From Acidobacteriota bacterium (lineage in GTDB: Bacteria; Acidobacteriota; UBA4820): a DNA stretch of 64,000 bases. Positions 46,693-54,508 of the stretch are shown here, piece after piece. The notes under the pieces were generated by a model, which saw only the letters and a list, made by a program, of their open reading frames with translations, made no database searches and was not told the DNA's origin. Position numbers and translations under genes: made by a program. Within the stretch, counting starts at the first letter, position 1. Every line of letters starts with the position of its first letter. The stretch is taken from NCBI GenBank assembly GCA_029559035.1, contig JAKQCT010000001.1, positions 1 to 64,000 of the forward strand, in the 5' to 3' direction.

Positions 46693-47928
46693 TCAGTTCT
46701 TTCCCCCGGAAGCGGGCGCGCCGCTCCCGGAACCGTTTCCCGGTGTGAACGGCACGGGTGTTACTTCCATGCCCGGCCGAACTCTTTGGGTCCCCTCCAT
46801 TATCAACTTGTCGTCCGCCTTCAGCCCTTCAAGGACAAGCCAGTCAGGTCCTATTGCCCTGTCTATTTTGAGGAGCCTCTGGTCAACTTTGTTGTCGATG
46901 GTTACCACCATGGCGTAGGGATTTCCCTTCGGATCGCGAGAAACGCCCTGCTGGGGAACAAGTATCGCGTTTCCTGCGATACCTTCCTCTACGACAACCT
47001 TGACGAACATCCCGGGAAGAAGGACTCCCTCGGCATTTGGGAAGACCATCCGGCAGATGAACGAACCCGTGCTCTGGTCCACCGATATGTCGGCGAACTT
47101 GAGAACTCCTTCGTGCTGGTATGTTGTTCCATCCTCCAGGATCAGCTTGACCTTGGCGCTGTCCGGGGACTGGTCAGTGATCTTGCCGTCCAGCTTGCTC
47201 TTTTTCAACTTGAGAAGCTCCGAGCTGGATTGAGTGGCGTCGACGAACACTGTGTCTATCTTCTGGACGACCGCCATGGGGTTTGGCTGTCCCGCCGTGA
47301 CAAGGGCGCCGACCGTCACGCTCGACCTTCCTATCTTTCCGCTGATCGGCGATTTGACAGCGGTGTAGTCGAGGTTGATCCTCGCCGCGTCCGCAGCCGC
47401 CTTCCAGTAGGCCACATCTGCTTCGGCGGCCTTGAAAGCCGCGTCCGCGTCATCATATTCCTGTTGCGATACGGCCTTGGACTCCAGAAGGCCTTTGTAT
47501 CTTTCAGCGCGCATCCTGACCGTGTAGAAATTAGCCTCGGCTCTCGCGAGGGAAGCCCTCGCGTTGTCGTAGGCCGCCTTGTACTGCGCAGGATCTATGA
47601 GATAGAGTGTGGAGCCTGCCTTCACCTCCGCGCCTTCCTCAAAGTACCTCTGTTTAATGATGCCGCTGACCTGCGGCCTGATGTCCGCGACCAGGTTTGC
47701 CGCGACGCGGGCCGGAAGCTCGGTGGTCAACACGACTTTCTGCGTCTTTATCTCCGTCACCGAAACCTCGGGGGTGGGATAGGCCGGAGGGCCGCCTTTT
47801 CCGCACGAGATAAGGATCACGAGGGACGCGAGGAGGAACGGGGCGGCAGGGATTCTTTTCTGTAAAGCGAAATTCATGCTCGACATGCTGTTGCTCCTAT
47901 CTGCATTTTCAACAAGATCAGTCTTCAT
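46693..47928 (-). CDS. RND efflux periplasmic adaptor (AcrA/MexA family)
   Basis: Lipoprotein signal (AAPFLLASLVILISCGKGG), lipoyl and hairpin region (LPARVAANLVADIRPQVSGIIKQRYFEEGAEVKAGSTLYLIDPAQYKAAYDNARASLARAEA), VKSPISGKIGRSSVTVGALVTAG and membrane-proximal beta-barrel. It bridges pump and channel. ATG at 47928 overlaps the tetR stop (ATGA), so the regulator is transcribed with the pump it probably represses. Confidence 0.95.
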   Translation of the reverse strand: MKTDLVENADRSNSMSSMNFALQKRIPAAPFLLASLVILISCGKGGPPAYPTPEVSVTEIKTQKVVLTTELPARVAANLVADIRPQVSGIIKQRYFEEGAEVKAGSTLYLIDPAQYKAAYDNARASLARAEANFYTVRMRAERYKGLLESKAVSQQEYDDADAAFKAAEADVAYWKAAADAARINLDYTAVKSPISGKIGRSSVTVGALVTAGQPNPMAVVQKIDTVFVDATQSSSELLKLKKSKLDGKITDQSPDSAKVKLILEDGTTYQHEGVLKFADISVDQSTGSFICRMVFPNAEGVLLPGMFVKVVVEEGIAGNAILVPQQGVSRDPKGNPYAMVVTIDNKVDQRLLKIDRAIGPDWLVLEGLKADDKLIMEGTQRVRPGMEVTPVPFTPGNGSGSGAPASGGKN

Positions 47929-48509
47929 TTAATTACGCTCAACCATGCGACCTCGGCGCTCATCAGAATTGTCTTGTCGTCAAGTCTTATAAAACCGAGG
48001 GCGTGTTCGCGAGCCAACGCGATCAGCGGCCCAAACACATGAGCCATCAACACTTGATTCGGAAGATCTTTTATCTCTATTTCCTTTTTTGCTACACCTT
48101 CCCGAAAAATACCGCTCAACGGTGATGGATCTGCTTCTTTCCCGGATAAAGTGTCTCTTCTCAAAGAAATACCATAAGGTGAGTTTTGATATTGCTCCAA
48201 ATACCTGAAGTGAAGAGGATTTGCAGCCATGTGACTAAGGACGCTCTTGTAAAAAATAATAAATTTATCTTTTGTGGTATCTGCTTTAAGAATTTCTTTT
48301 TCGTATAGATTCATCATTTCATTCCGAAGCTCAATAAAGATTGCTTCAATCAGGTCGTCTTTACTGTTGAAATATGTGTAAATAGTACCCGCAGCCACAC
48401 CTGCTCTGTCGGCAATCTTTGACATCGGCGCGGCGTGGAAGCCGTGCTTTGTCAGCAAAATCATTGCCGACTTGATTATTTTGTCTCTTTTACCCATTTT
48501 TTCTTTCAT
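47925..48509 (-). CDS. TetR/AcrR-family repressor
   Basis: 194 aa. N-terminal HTH: KIIKSAMILLTKHGFHAAPMSKIADRAGVAAGTIYTYFNSKDDLIEAIF, the AcrR/TetR pattern. The variable C-terminal ligand domain has ANPLHFRYLEQYQNSPYGISLRRDTLSG. It heads the efflux operon and lies directly under a promoter with the palindrome GAATGAACGGCCATTC, repeated near other genes in the window, so it is likely autoregulated. GGGAG is present upstream of the ATG. Confidence 0.93.
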   Translation of the reverse strand: MKEKMGKRDKIIKSAMILLTKHGFHAAPMSKIADRAGVAAGTIYTYFNSKDDLIEAIFIELRNEMMNLYEKEILKADTTKDKFIIFYKSVLSHMAANPLHFRYLEQYQNSPYGISLRRDTLSGKEADPSPLSGIFREGVAKKEIEIKDLPNQVLMAHVFGPLIALAREHALGFIRLDDKTILMSAEVAWLSVIK

Positions 48510-48529
48510 TTTCAGCTCCCGCCTGCCAA

Positions 48530-48582
48530 GAATGGCCGTTCATTCGATTTGATATCATATTTTTCCTGACATGTTTTGTCAA
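48530..48582 (-). promoter_or_regulatory. TetR regulon module 1 (own promoter)
   Basis: Minus strand: TTGACA (48577-48582), 17 nt, TATGAT (48554-48559), 8 nt, then the operator GAATGAACGGCCATTC (48530-48545), arms GAATG/CATTC. The operator lies at the start of the transcript, where a bound repressor would block initiation. Confidence 0.75.
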
Positions 48583-48615
48583 GCATACCACCCGGCAGGA
48601 TTTATTCACCCTTCT

Positions 48616-49161
48616 TCACGAATTTCCATCCAACGGAATAACAACCCTCAATGCCACGCTTTCGGCCCCGGGATTATAATCTGAAATGCCCCCGTTGGAA
48701 TAGTGATAAAAAGACATTAATAACATCACTTTTCTTGATATTCTATAAAACAGGTCCACACCGCTTCGAAATTCGGTTTTTGAACCGAGATCGAGATTTA
48801 TATTCGAAAATCTCCCTATTCCCGTAGATATCGCAATTTTAATTCTGCTTGACAACCGTTTCTCGGCGGATACGCCAAGACCGATATATTTCTCATCTTT
48901 CTCCCCCTCAAGGACCACATTGCCGGTAAAAATGACATCCTTATGCCTAATAATGGGTTTTCTCAGCTCAAAGGACACATACCCCCCCCGCGGACTGTCG
49001 AGAATGTTGCCGACACCCGTCCCGGCTAGCATGTAAAGATCAGTCTGCCCCAGAACCGCTGATGAAAAGGAACTTAAAAATATTGCTACTCCGATGGTGA
49101 ACGTTGCCTTCGTTGTCATTGTATTCAGGATCATCTTCTTGCCTTTAATCGCTTTCACCAT
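48616..49161 (-). CDS. PagL-like lipid A 3-O-deacylase
   Basis: Exported (ATFTIGVAIFLSSFSSAVLGQ), about 160-residue beta-barrel ending SFYHYSNGGISDYNPGAESVALRVVIPL, which matches the PagL H-x-S-N-x-x-x-S-x-x-N-P-G-x-x-S region carrying the catalytic His-Ser pair. PagL removes the 3-O acyl chain from lipid A in the outer membrane. The start at 49161 has AAGG upstream; the track's 49194 lies within the operator. Sits in the opposite direction to nothing nearby: it is a single gene with its own TetR-type module. Confidence 0.8.
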   Translation of the reverse strand: MVKAIKGKKMILNTMTTKATFTIGVAIFLSSFSSAVLGQTDLYMLAGTGVGNILDSPRGGYVSFELRKPIIRHKDVIFTGNVVLEGEKDEKYIGLGVSAEKRLSSRIKIAISTGIGRFSNINLDLGSKTEFRSGVDLFYRISRKVMLLMSFYHYSNGGISDYNPGAESVALRVVIPLDGNS

Positions 49162-49176
49162 TATCAAACCTTGTGA

Positions 49177-49228
49177 GAATGAACATTCACTCAAAACGAA
49201 TGCTACAGTAATTTGTTTTAGTTGTCAA
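49177..49228 (-). promoter_or_regulatory. TetR regulon module 2 (PagL-like gene)
   Basis: Minus strand: TTGACA (49223-49228), 17 nt, TAGCAT (49200-49205), then GAGTGAATGTTCATTC (49177-49192). The operator covers the predicted transcript start. Confidence 0.8.
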
Positions 49229-49299
49229 CCCCTCGCTAAAAAGCGCGCATGTTGATATCATCTTCCGCATATTGAAGAAATGGCACCCGGATATCCGCC

Positions 49300-50217
49300 T
49301 TAGGATGTCCGTCCTTTCCCCTTTTTCTCCATCAATTCCCTAATCCTCGGGATTGCCTCCGTTGCTGCGGCCTCGCCCGCCACAATCAGTTCTTCTCTCT
49401 GAGAGAAATCTTTCAGGCTGACATTCGGGCATTTCGGCCATATAACGACATCAGTATCTTTCAGCATGTATTCCGTAATCCTGGAAAACAGCACATTCAT
49501 ACTGTGCTTGAATATTTCGACTGCTTTCTGCGGTTGTTCCTGGGGAGTTTCCGGTGGGATCGCAACAGCAATGACGATATCCATTCCCTTTTCTTTCAGT
49601 ACATCAACCGGAACAGGATCGGACATACCTCCGTCCACATAAGTTCTCTCTCCTATCCGTACCGGCTGGAATATTCCGGGTATTGCGCAGGAAGCATGGA
49701 CCGCAGTTTCTATATTTCCGTTTTCGAATACCTTTTTTTGCCCGGTCATGAGATCGGTGGCAACAATTGCCAATGGTATGGGAAGGTCCTCTATAGCCTT
49801 GTGACGCAGATTGTTCCTAAGAAATTCCTCCATCTTGTCACCCTTTATCAATCCCGGTCCTTTTAAAAGAGAAAGGATATGCACGTCAAGGACATCATCC
49901 TTTTCTATTGTTTCAGCGTGATAGTCCAGGTCGACAACACTTCCTGCATCGCAATATAAAGCCCCTATCATGCTGCCGACAGAAGTTCCTGAGACATGTG
50001 AAATCGGAATATTTTCTCTCTCCAGCACCCTCAGCACTCCTATCTCGGCGAAACCTCTTGCTCCGCCGCCGCCCAGGGCCAGGCCGATCTTCACGCTGGA
50101 GGGTTTCTGGGGGGAGACAGGCGCGAATAATCGCAGTATTTGCTTCGGATGACAGGAAATAATGAAAACCACTATTACTAGAAGAAGGGCACAAGTTATC
50201 ACTCTTTTCTTATTCAT
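49300..50217 (-). CDS. Patatin-like phospholipase lipoprotein
   Basis: Lipoprotein signal (VITCALLLVIVVFIISCHPKQ). Patatin core: IGLALGGGGARGFAEIGVLRVLE (oxyanion loop GGGARG), VSGTSVGSMIGALYCDAG (nucleophile G-x-S-x-G, Ser in GTSVG) and TYVDGGMSDPVPVDVL (catalytic Asp in DGG). Acts on phospholipids or acyl esters at the envelope. The start at 50217 overlaps the tail of a 12-codon GTG-initiated peptide that has GGAGG; the track's 50232 has no ribosome site. Last gene of the run that starts with the C39-like protein. Confidence 0.9.
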   Translation of the reverse strand: MNKKRVITCALLLVIVVFIISCHPKQILRLFAPVSPQKPSSVKIGLALGGGGARGFAEIGVLRVLERENIPISHVSGTSVGSMIGALYCDAGSVVDLDYHAETIEKDDVLDVHILSLLKGPGLIKGDKMEEFLRNNLRHKAIEDLPIPLAIVATDLMTGQKKVFENGNIETAVHASCAIPGIFQPVRIGERTYVDGGMSDPVPVDVLKEKGMDIVIAVAIPPETPQEQPQKAVEIFKHSMNVLFSRITEYMLKDTDVVIWPKCPNVSLKDFSQREELIVAGEAAATEAIPRIRELMEKKGKGRTS

Positions 50218-50266
50218 TCGATTGTCGACCATAAAATCTTTTCTTTCTTCACAATTGCCTCCTTTT

Positions 50267-50630
50267 CTCGAAGAGCCCCCTCCTCAAGATTATTTATTTA
50301 CTTCACGATGAAGACAAGCCTGTCTGTGTCTGTGGCTATGCGGCTTGGTAGATTGCCGTCAGTGGAAAGAGAAAGAACATTTCTGCCTGGGCTTAGCGGA
50401 AGATTAACAGTTTCGTGATTTCCGGCTGTCGGGCTGAACAGGTTAGTAATGTCAACGCCGTTCATCGAAGCCTTGAAAGTGCTCGTAATCGCGTTGTTTC
50501 CATAGAAGATCATTAGAGGAAATGTCGTTGTCCCGGTTGACAGATCGGTCTGGCTATCGGAGGGGTTTGCATAAGTCAGGAACTTGTTCACATCCCTCGG
50601 CCTCTGCCCGCCGCCGTCGAAACCACCGGA
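50267..50630 (-). repeat. Tandem-family repeat, copy 3
   Basis: About 364 bp nearly identical to 51185-51550 and 52117-52482. It covers the last about 110 codons of the paralogue, its stop, and the spacer ending ...CTCTTCGAG. Identity in the untranslated spacer means recent duplication or gene conversion. Confidence 0.9.
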
Positions 50631-51173
50631 AAGAGTGCCGCCCTGAATATAGGAACTGTCATAATGGAAGAGAAATTTATTGACCATGCCAGGGCCAGTT
50701 GGAATATTTTTAATAAATTGTTTGAAACGAGCAGAGGCTGAATTTCTTGTGCGGACTTCCATATCATATTTGCCAAGCTGCGTGCCTGTACCCACAACTG
50801 TAACAAGATAATCCCCATTAATGGCGCCAATGATATCAAGATATTTGTCGTTGGGATTCCCTCCACCGACAGAGCCGCCCTCAGCCGAGCGGGGTATCTC
50901 AGCGTATATTTTATTCGCGCTGGGATCAGTACCCATTTTCCTTCCTAAGGGATCAACAACATAGGCTTCCACAGGACAAAGGGGATGATATTTTGGATAA
51001 AGACCGAAGCTAATAAAATTGAGCACATCCTTAGTAGGCGGTGGCGTAACATTTTTGGCAGAATCTGCTCTCTTATGGCTACTTCCCTTGATGACAGTTT
51101 GGCTATTTAAAAAGACGACTGAAAGAGAAGTCAGAAAAATAATTACCACTACTAAAGAAATGTATCTTTTCAT
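50298..51173 (-). CDS. Secreted paralogue 3 of the tandem family
   Basis: Signal peptide MKRYISLVVVIIFLTSLSVVFLNSQ. Middle part has ISFGLYPKYHPLCPVEAYVVDPLGRKMGTDPSANKIYAEIPRSAEGG, a pattern (VxDPxGRxxGxDPxxxxxYxEIPxxxYGG) shared by all three copies. The C-terminal about 110 residues (SGGFDGGGQRPRDVNKFLTYANPSDSQTDLSTGTTTFPLMIFYGNNAITSTFKASMNGVDITNLFSPTAGNHETVNLPLSPGRNVLSLSTDGNLPSRIATDTDRLVFIVK) are almost identical to the others. I do not know its function. Confidence 0.8.
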   Translation of the reverse strand: MKRYISLVVVIIFLTSLSVVFLNSQTVIKGSSHKRADSAKNVTPPPTKDVLNFISFGLYPKYHPLCPVEAYVVDPLGRKMGTDPSANKIYAEIPRSAEGGSVGGGNPNDKYLDIIGAINGDYLVTVVGTGTQLGKYDMEVRTRNSASARFKQFIKNIPTGPGMVNKFLFHYDSSYIQGGTLSGGFDGGGQRPRDVNKFLTYANPSDSQTDLSTGTTTFPLMIFYGNNAITSTFKASMNGVDITNLFSPTAGNHETVNLPLSPGRNVLSLSTDGNLPSRIATDTDRLVFIVK

Positions 51174-51184
51174 CTTGCCTCCTT

Positions 51185-51550
51185 CTCGAAGAGCCCCCTC
51201 CTCAAGATTATTTATTTACTTCACAATGAAGACAAGCCTGTCGGTGTCTGTTGCTATGCGGCTTGGTAAATTGCCGTCAGTGGAAAGAGAAAGAACATTT
51301 CTGCCTGAAACAAGATTGATATTAACAGTTTCGTGGCTTCCCGGATTTGGATTGAACAATGAAGTGACATCAACGCCGTTCAAAGAAGCTTTGAAAGTGC
51401 TCGTAATTGCATTGTTTCCATAGAATATCATCAGAGGGAAAGCAGTAGTCCCGGAAGGAAGGTCAGTCTGGCTATCTGATGGGTTGGCGTAAGTCAGAAA
51501 TTTGTTCACATCCTTTGGCCTCTGCCCTCCGCCGTCGAAACCACCAGAAA
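51185..51550 (-). repeat. Tandem-family repeat, copy 2
   Basis: Same unit as at 50267-50630: shared C-terminal coding block plus the spacer AAATAATCTTGAGGAGGGGG. Confidence 0.9.
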
Positions 51551-52103
51551 CAGTTGTCGCCGAGAGATTGGCGCTGTCGTAATGGACGGAATAGACATGT
51601 ACAATATTTGGCAATATTGGAATGTCTTTCGCCAACAATTTATCAAAGCTTTGCCTTGCGGTGTTATGGGTGCTTACACCAATCCCATACTTACCATTTT
51701 TTGTTCCTGTTACTTTAATAATGTAATCACCGTTGATAGCAGCTACGATCTCAATTTCTTTGGGTGGGTTTAACGCTTCAGTTGGAGTAGAGCCTCTTAC
51801 GGGGCCTCCGTACCCAGACCGAGGTATCTCGTCATATCGCTTCTTTTTAATTGGGTCGTATCCAAGTTTTCTTCCAAGTGGATCAATTACAAGCGCCTCT
51901 AATGAACAGCAAAAGTCAAAGTGTATCCCGTTCATCATATCTGTGAAATCTTCATGTCCGCCAACAGCAGCCGGTTTTGAAGTTGAAACTGTTTTCTTTC
52001 CAGCTTTACCACCAGCGAGCGTTTGACTTTTAAGCAAGATTCCGGCGCCGACAAGTGAAAGAAGAAGGAAGAAGAATGTTAATAATTCAATATTCCTTTT
52101 CAT
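51216..52103 (-). CDS. Secreted paralogue 2 of the tandem family
   Basis: Signal peptide MKRNIELLTFFFLLLSLVGAGILLKSQ, then GGHEDFTDMMNGIHFDFCCSLEALVIDPLGRKLGYDPIKKKRYDEIPRSGYGGPVRGSTPTEALNPPKEIEIVAAINGDYIIKVTGTKNGKYGIGVSTHN and the shared C-terminal block. Beta-rich, no enzymatic motif. Downstream of the C39-fused copy by 44 nt. Confidence 0.8.
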   Translation of the reverse strand: MKRNIELLTFFFLLLSLVGAGILLKSQTLAGGKAGKKTVSTSKPAAVGGHEDFTDMMNGIHFDFCCSLEALVIDPLGRKLGYDPIKKKRYDEIPRSGYGGPVRGSTPTEALNPPKEIEIVAAINGDYIIKVTGTKNGKYGIGVSTHNTARQSFDKLLAKDIPILPNIVHVYSVHYDSANLSATTVSGGFDGGGQRPKDVNKFLTYANPSDSQTDLPSGTTAFPLMIFYGNNAITSTFKASLNGVDVTSLFNPNPGSHETVNINLVSGRNVLSLSTDGNLPSRIATDTDRLVFIVK

Positions 52104-52116
52104 GCTGCCTCCTATT

Positions 52117-52482
52117 CTCGAAGAGCCCCCTCCTCAAGATTATTTATTTACTTCACAATGAAGACAAGCCTGTCGGTGTCTGTAGCAACTCGGGACGGAA
52201 GATTGCCGTCTGCAGAGAGAGAAAGAACATTCCTTCCTGGGCCCAGAGGAAGATTCACAGTTTCGTGATTGCCGGCTGTCGGACTGAAAAGGTTGGTAAT
52301 GTCAACGCCGTTCAACGAAGCTTTGAAAGTGCTCGTAATCGCGTTGTTTCCATAGAAGACCATTAGAGGAAATGTCGTCGTCCCGGCAGGTAGATCGGTC
52401 TGGCTATCGGAGGGGTTGGCGTAAGAAAGAAATTTGTTAACATCCTTCGGCCTCTGCCCGCCACCGTCAAAGCCGCCGGAGA
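52117..52482 (-). repeat. Tandem-family repeat, copy 1
   Basis: Same unit as at 50267-50630, here at the end of the C39-fused gene. Confidence 0.9.
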
Positions 52483-54013
52483 CATAGGTCGCAGAGAGAT
52501 TGGAGCTATCGTAATGCACGCTGTAAGAATGTACTTCATTGGGTGAAGTCAACACGTTGTTTGCTAGAGTGCTGCTATGACTTTGACGAGAAGCACTGTG
52601 AGTACTGACACCAATTCCGTATTTCCCAATGGCAGTTCCTGTGATTTTTAGAAGATAGTCACCGTTTATTGCTGCAACAATTTCTATTTCTTTCGGTGGA
52701 TCAAGCAATTCAGCTTGGCTCAAATCTCTAAGAGGACCACCATACCCTGACCATGGAATTTCATCATAAGTTTTATTATTAACGGGATCATATCCTAGCT
52801 TCCGTCCAATCGGATCTGTCACGAAAGCTTCGATTGGGCAATAGAAGTCAAAATGTATCCCGTTAAGTCTGTCAGTAAAATCCTCCTGAGGACCTGAAAA
52901 AGCAATTTCATCATAGAGACGATATGCATATCCGTTTACACCACCTGATGGATCAATTGTTTTCCAAAGATAAAGATCCTCAGTTTTCCCTACTGCCGTC
53001 ACCCAATGACGAGGGTTATCTCTTATTTCCGCCATTTGTGGGCCATATTTGCATAGATCATCAACAAGTTCATCTGATGTGGGGGCGCGCAGTAATCGCC
53101 CTCGGAATTGCACATTTACACCTTTCGAAAAAGCGTAATCGGCTATCTTGTAAGGTAAGATTGACCCTCCATTATCTAGGCCATCATATTTTGTATATCC
53201 ATTATTTGAGATAAGCCACTGGTTTAAGGTAGGAGGATCAACAATGACGCCGTGGTATCCAAGAATAGTACATGCCGCAGTTAATGCACACCCTTGATCT
53301 GCTATTGAAAAATGGAACATGCTCGTGTCGTCAGCAGCACAATATACTACTTTGTTGTAATCAGCAGGATTGTGGCAGATATGATCGTAGTTGTCGTAAT
53401 AGTTCAATTGGCTATACTTCTGCGGGAACCTGCTCTCATCCACCTGCGGCAGGATATTGATCTGTTTTGTCGCGTATATCACTCCGTTGTGAGCCAGGTC
53501 AACTGTCCACACTCCCGTGTCGCTGCACTGAATCGTCGTGTAAAAGGTAAAAATATTGGTGGATATGTACGGCGGCCAACCGCATTCGCAGGTATACCAA
53601 AGCCCGCCGTAAAAGCACCCGTTCTGGTATGTCAGGGTGGATGTGCCTTTGACTGCGCCTGTCGGGCTTGTCCAAGTCGCGCTCCATGTTTCCCCGCTCT
53701 CGAGGCCGCTGCAGTTGACGGTTATTGCCGCTCCCAGCGCGACATCCCTGAAATGAGCCGTGTAATTTCCGTCCGTACCCGGTTGCAGCTGGGGCGCGAA
53801 TTGCCACTCCTCGGCATTGAAGCTGCCCGCCTCGGCAGGCCAGTACCAAAGGTAGTCAAAGGTTGTTGCCGCGGCTTCAATCCGGTCATTCCTGCCTATA
53901 GTAGAAGGTTTTGAACCCTTTATAACACCGTAATTCTCCTGGGTTGCTGATAAAGCGCATATTGAAATCATTGCCATCATAATTGCAAATACTGCCAGCT
54001 GTTTTTTGAACAT
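52148..54013 (-). CDS. Secreted C39-like cysteine peptidase fused to tandem-family domain (paralogue 1)
   Basis: Signal peptide MFKKQLAVFAIMMAMISICALSA. A beta domain at about 30-190 has four or more Cys (NGCFYGGLWYTCECGWPPYIS). A C39-type papain-fold domain follows: DQGCALTAACTILGYHG (Gln and nucleophile Cys), HWVTAVGKTEDLYLWKTIDPSGG (His and Asp). The C-terminal 250 residues are the paralogue module. Start at 54013 has GGGGAG upstream; the track's 54043 is earlier. First gene of a four-gene run ending with the patatin-like gene. Confidence 0.85.
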   Translation of the reverse strand: MFKKQLAVFAIMMAMISICALSATQENYGVIKGSKPSTIGRNDRIEAAATTFDYLWYWPAEAGSFNAEEWQFAPQLQPGTDGNYTAHFRDVALGAAITVNCSGLESGETWSATWTSPTGAVKGTSTLTYQNGCFYGGLWYTCECGWPPYISTNIFTFYTTIQCSDTGVWTVDLAHNGVIYATKQINILPQVDESRFPQKYSQLNYYDNYDHICHNPADYNKVVYCAADDTSMFHFSIADQGCALTAACTILGYHGVIVDPPTLNQWLISNNGYTKYDGLDNGGSILPYKIADYAFSKGVNVQFRGRLLRAPTSDELVDDLCKYGPQMAEIRDNPRHWVTAVGKTEDLYLWKTIDPSGGVNGYAYRLYDEIAFSGPQEDFTDRLNGIHFDFYCPIEAFVTDPIGRKLGYDPVNNKTYDEIPWSGYGGPLRDLSQAELLDPPKEIEIVAAINGDYLLKITGTAIGKYGIGVSTHSASRQSHSSTLANNVLTSPNEVHSYSVHYDSSNLSATYVSGGFDGGGQRPKDVNKFLSYANPSDSQTDLPAGTTTFPLMVFYGNNAITSTFKASLNGVDITNLFSPTAGNHETVNLPLGPGRNVLSLSADGNLPSRVATDTDRLVFIVK

Positions 54014-54263
54014 TTTCGTGGTCTCCCCATAATAAGCAACCATTGTAACTCAATTAGTTTTGACGGTTTTCATTGAATATGATCTTTGTAATGTTTTAGT
54101 GGCGGAGGGCGTGATTTTTGGATCAGCAGATGAATTCCCGCCAGAAAAGAATGACCGGAACCATAGTATGGCCATGGGAGGCGGAAAGCACCAACGGATT
54201 TTTTGCCTCTTAAAGTAACCATTGCCGCCTCATGAGAAAAAAGCAATTCGATTCTTCGCAAAT
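54014..54263 (-). other. Long 5' leader of the C39/paralogue operon
   Basis: About 250 nt between the module-3 operator and the C39 start. The only structure I see is an inverted repeat GAGGCGG (54178-54184) with CCGCCTC (54225-54231). A 63-aa ORF here (54070-54261) has no support and I do not call it. Confidence 0.4.
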
Positions 54264-54264
54264 T

Positions 54265-54319
54265 GAATGAACATTCATTATAAGAGGCAATGCTACAACA
54301 AATGGAATTCCCTTGTCAA
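54265..54319 (-). promoter_or_regulatory. TetR regulon module 3 (C39/paralogue operon)
   Basis: Minus strand: TTGACA (54314-54319), 18 nt, TAGCAT (54290-54295), then TAATGAATGTTCATTC (54265-54280), containing AATGAA-TG-TTCATT, the most symmetric copy. Confidence 0.82.
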
Positions 54320-54328
54320 CATGAAAAT

Positions 54329-54348
54329 CCCCCTCCTTTCGGAGGGGG
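54329..54348 (-). terminator. Hairpin upstream of module 3
   Basis: CCCCCTCC-GAAA-GGAGGGGG on the minus strand, followed by ATTTTC. It probably ends transcripts from the transglutaminase gene. Confidence 0.65.
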
Positions 54349-54461
54349 ACGATGCCGGGAAAAGGGAGGCTTAATCCGGCAATATGTGAGGCTCCCCGTT
54401 TCATGGTATATCTTTAAAGGAAATGTCGTAAATGCTTCTTGATTATGGAACGTATTCCGTC

Positions 54462-54480
54462 AGGCGGCTCTTTTCCGCCT
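54462..54480 (-). terminator. Small hairpin after the transglutaminase-like gene
   Basis: AGGCGG-(7 nt)-CCGCCT, 6-bp stem about 30 nt beyond the stop codon. Weak; the stronger hairpin lies at 54329-54348. Confidence 0.35.
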
Positions 54481-54508
54481 CACTAAAGGATATTTCTTCC
54501 GGGTATTC

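Noticed and set aside
50267-52482. Tandem units as a CRISPR array or insertion sequence
   Set aside because: Units are about 365 bp, mostly coding in frame, with no spacers of constant size and no transposase.
54070-54261. 63-aa ORF in the leader of the C39 operon
   Set aside because: No ribosome site, no protein-like features, and it runs into the operator region.
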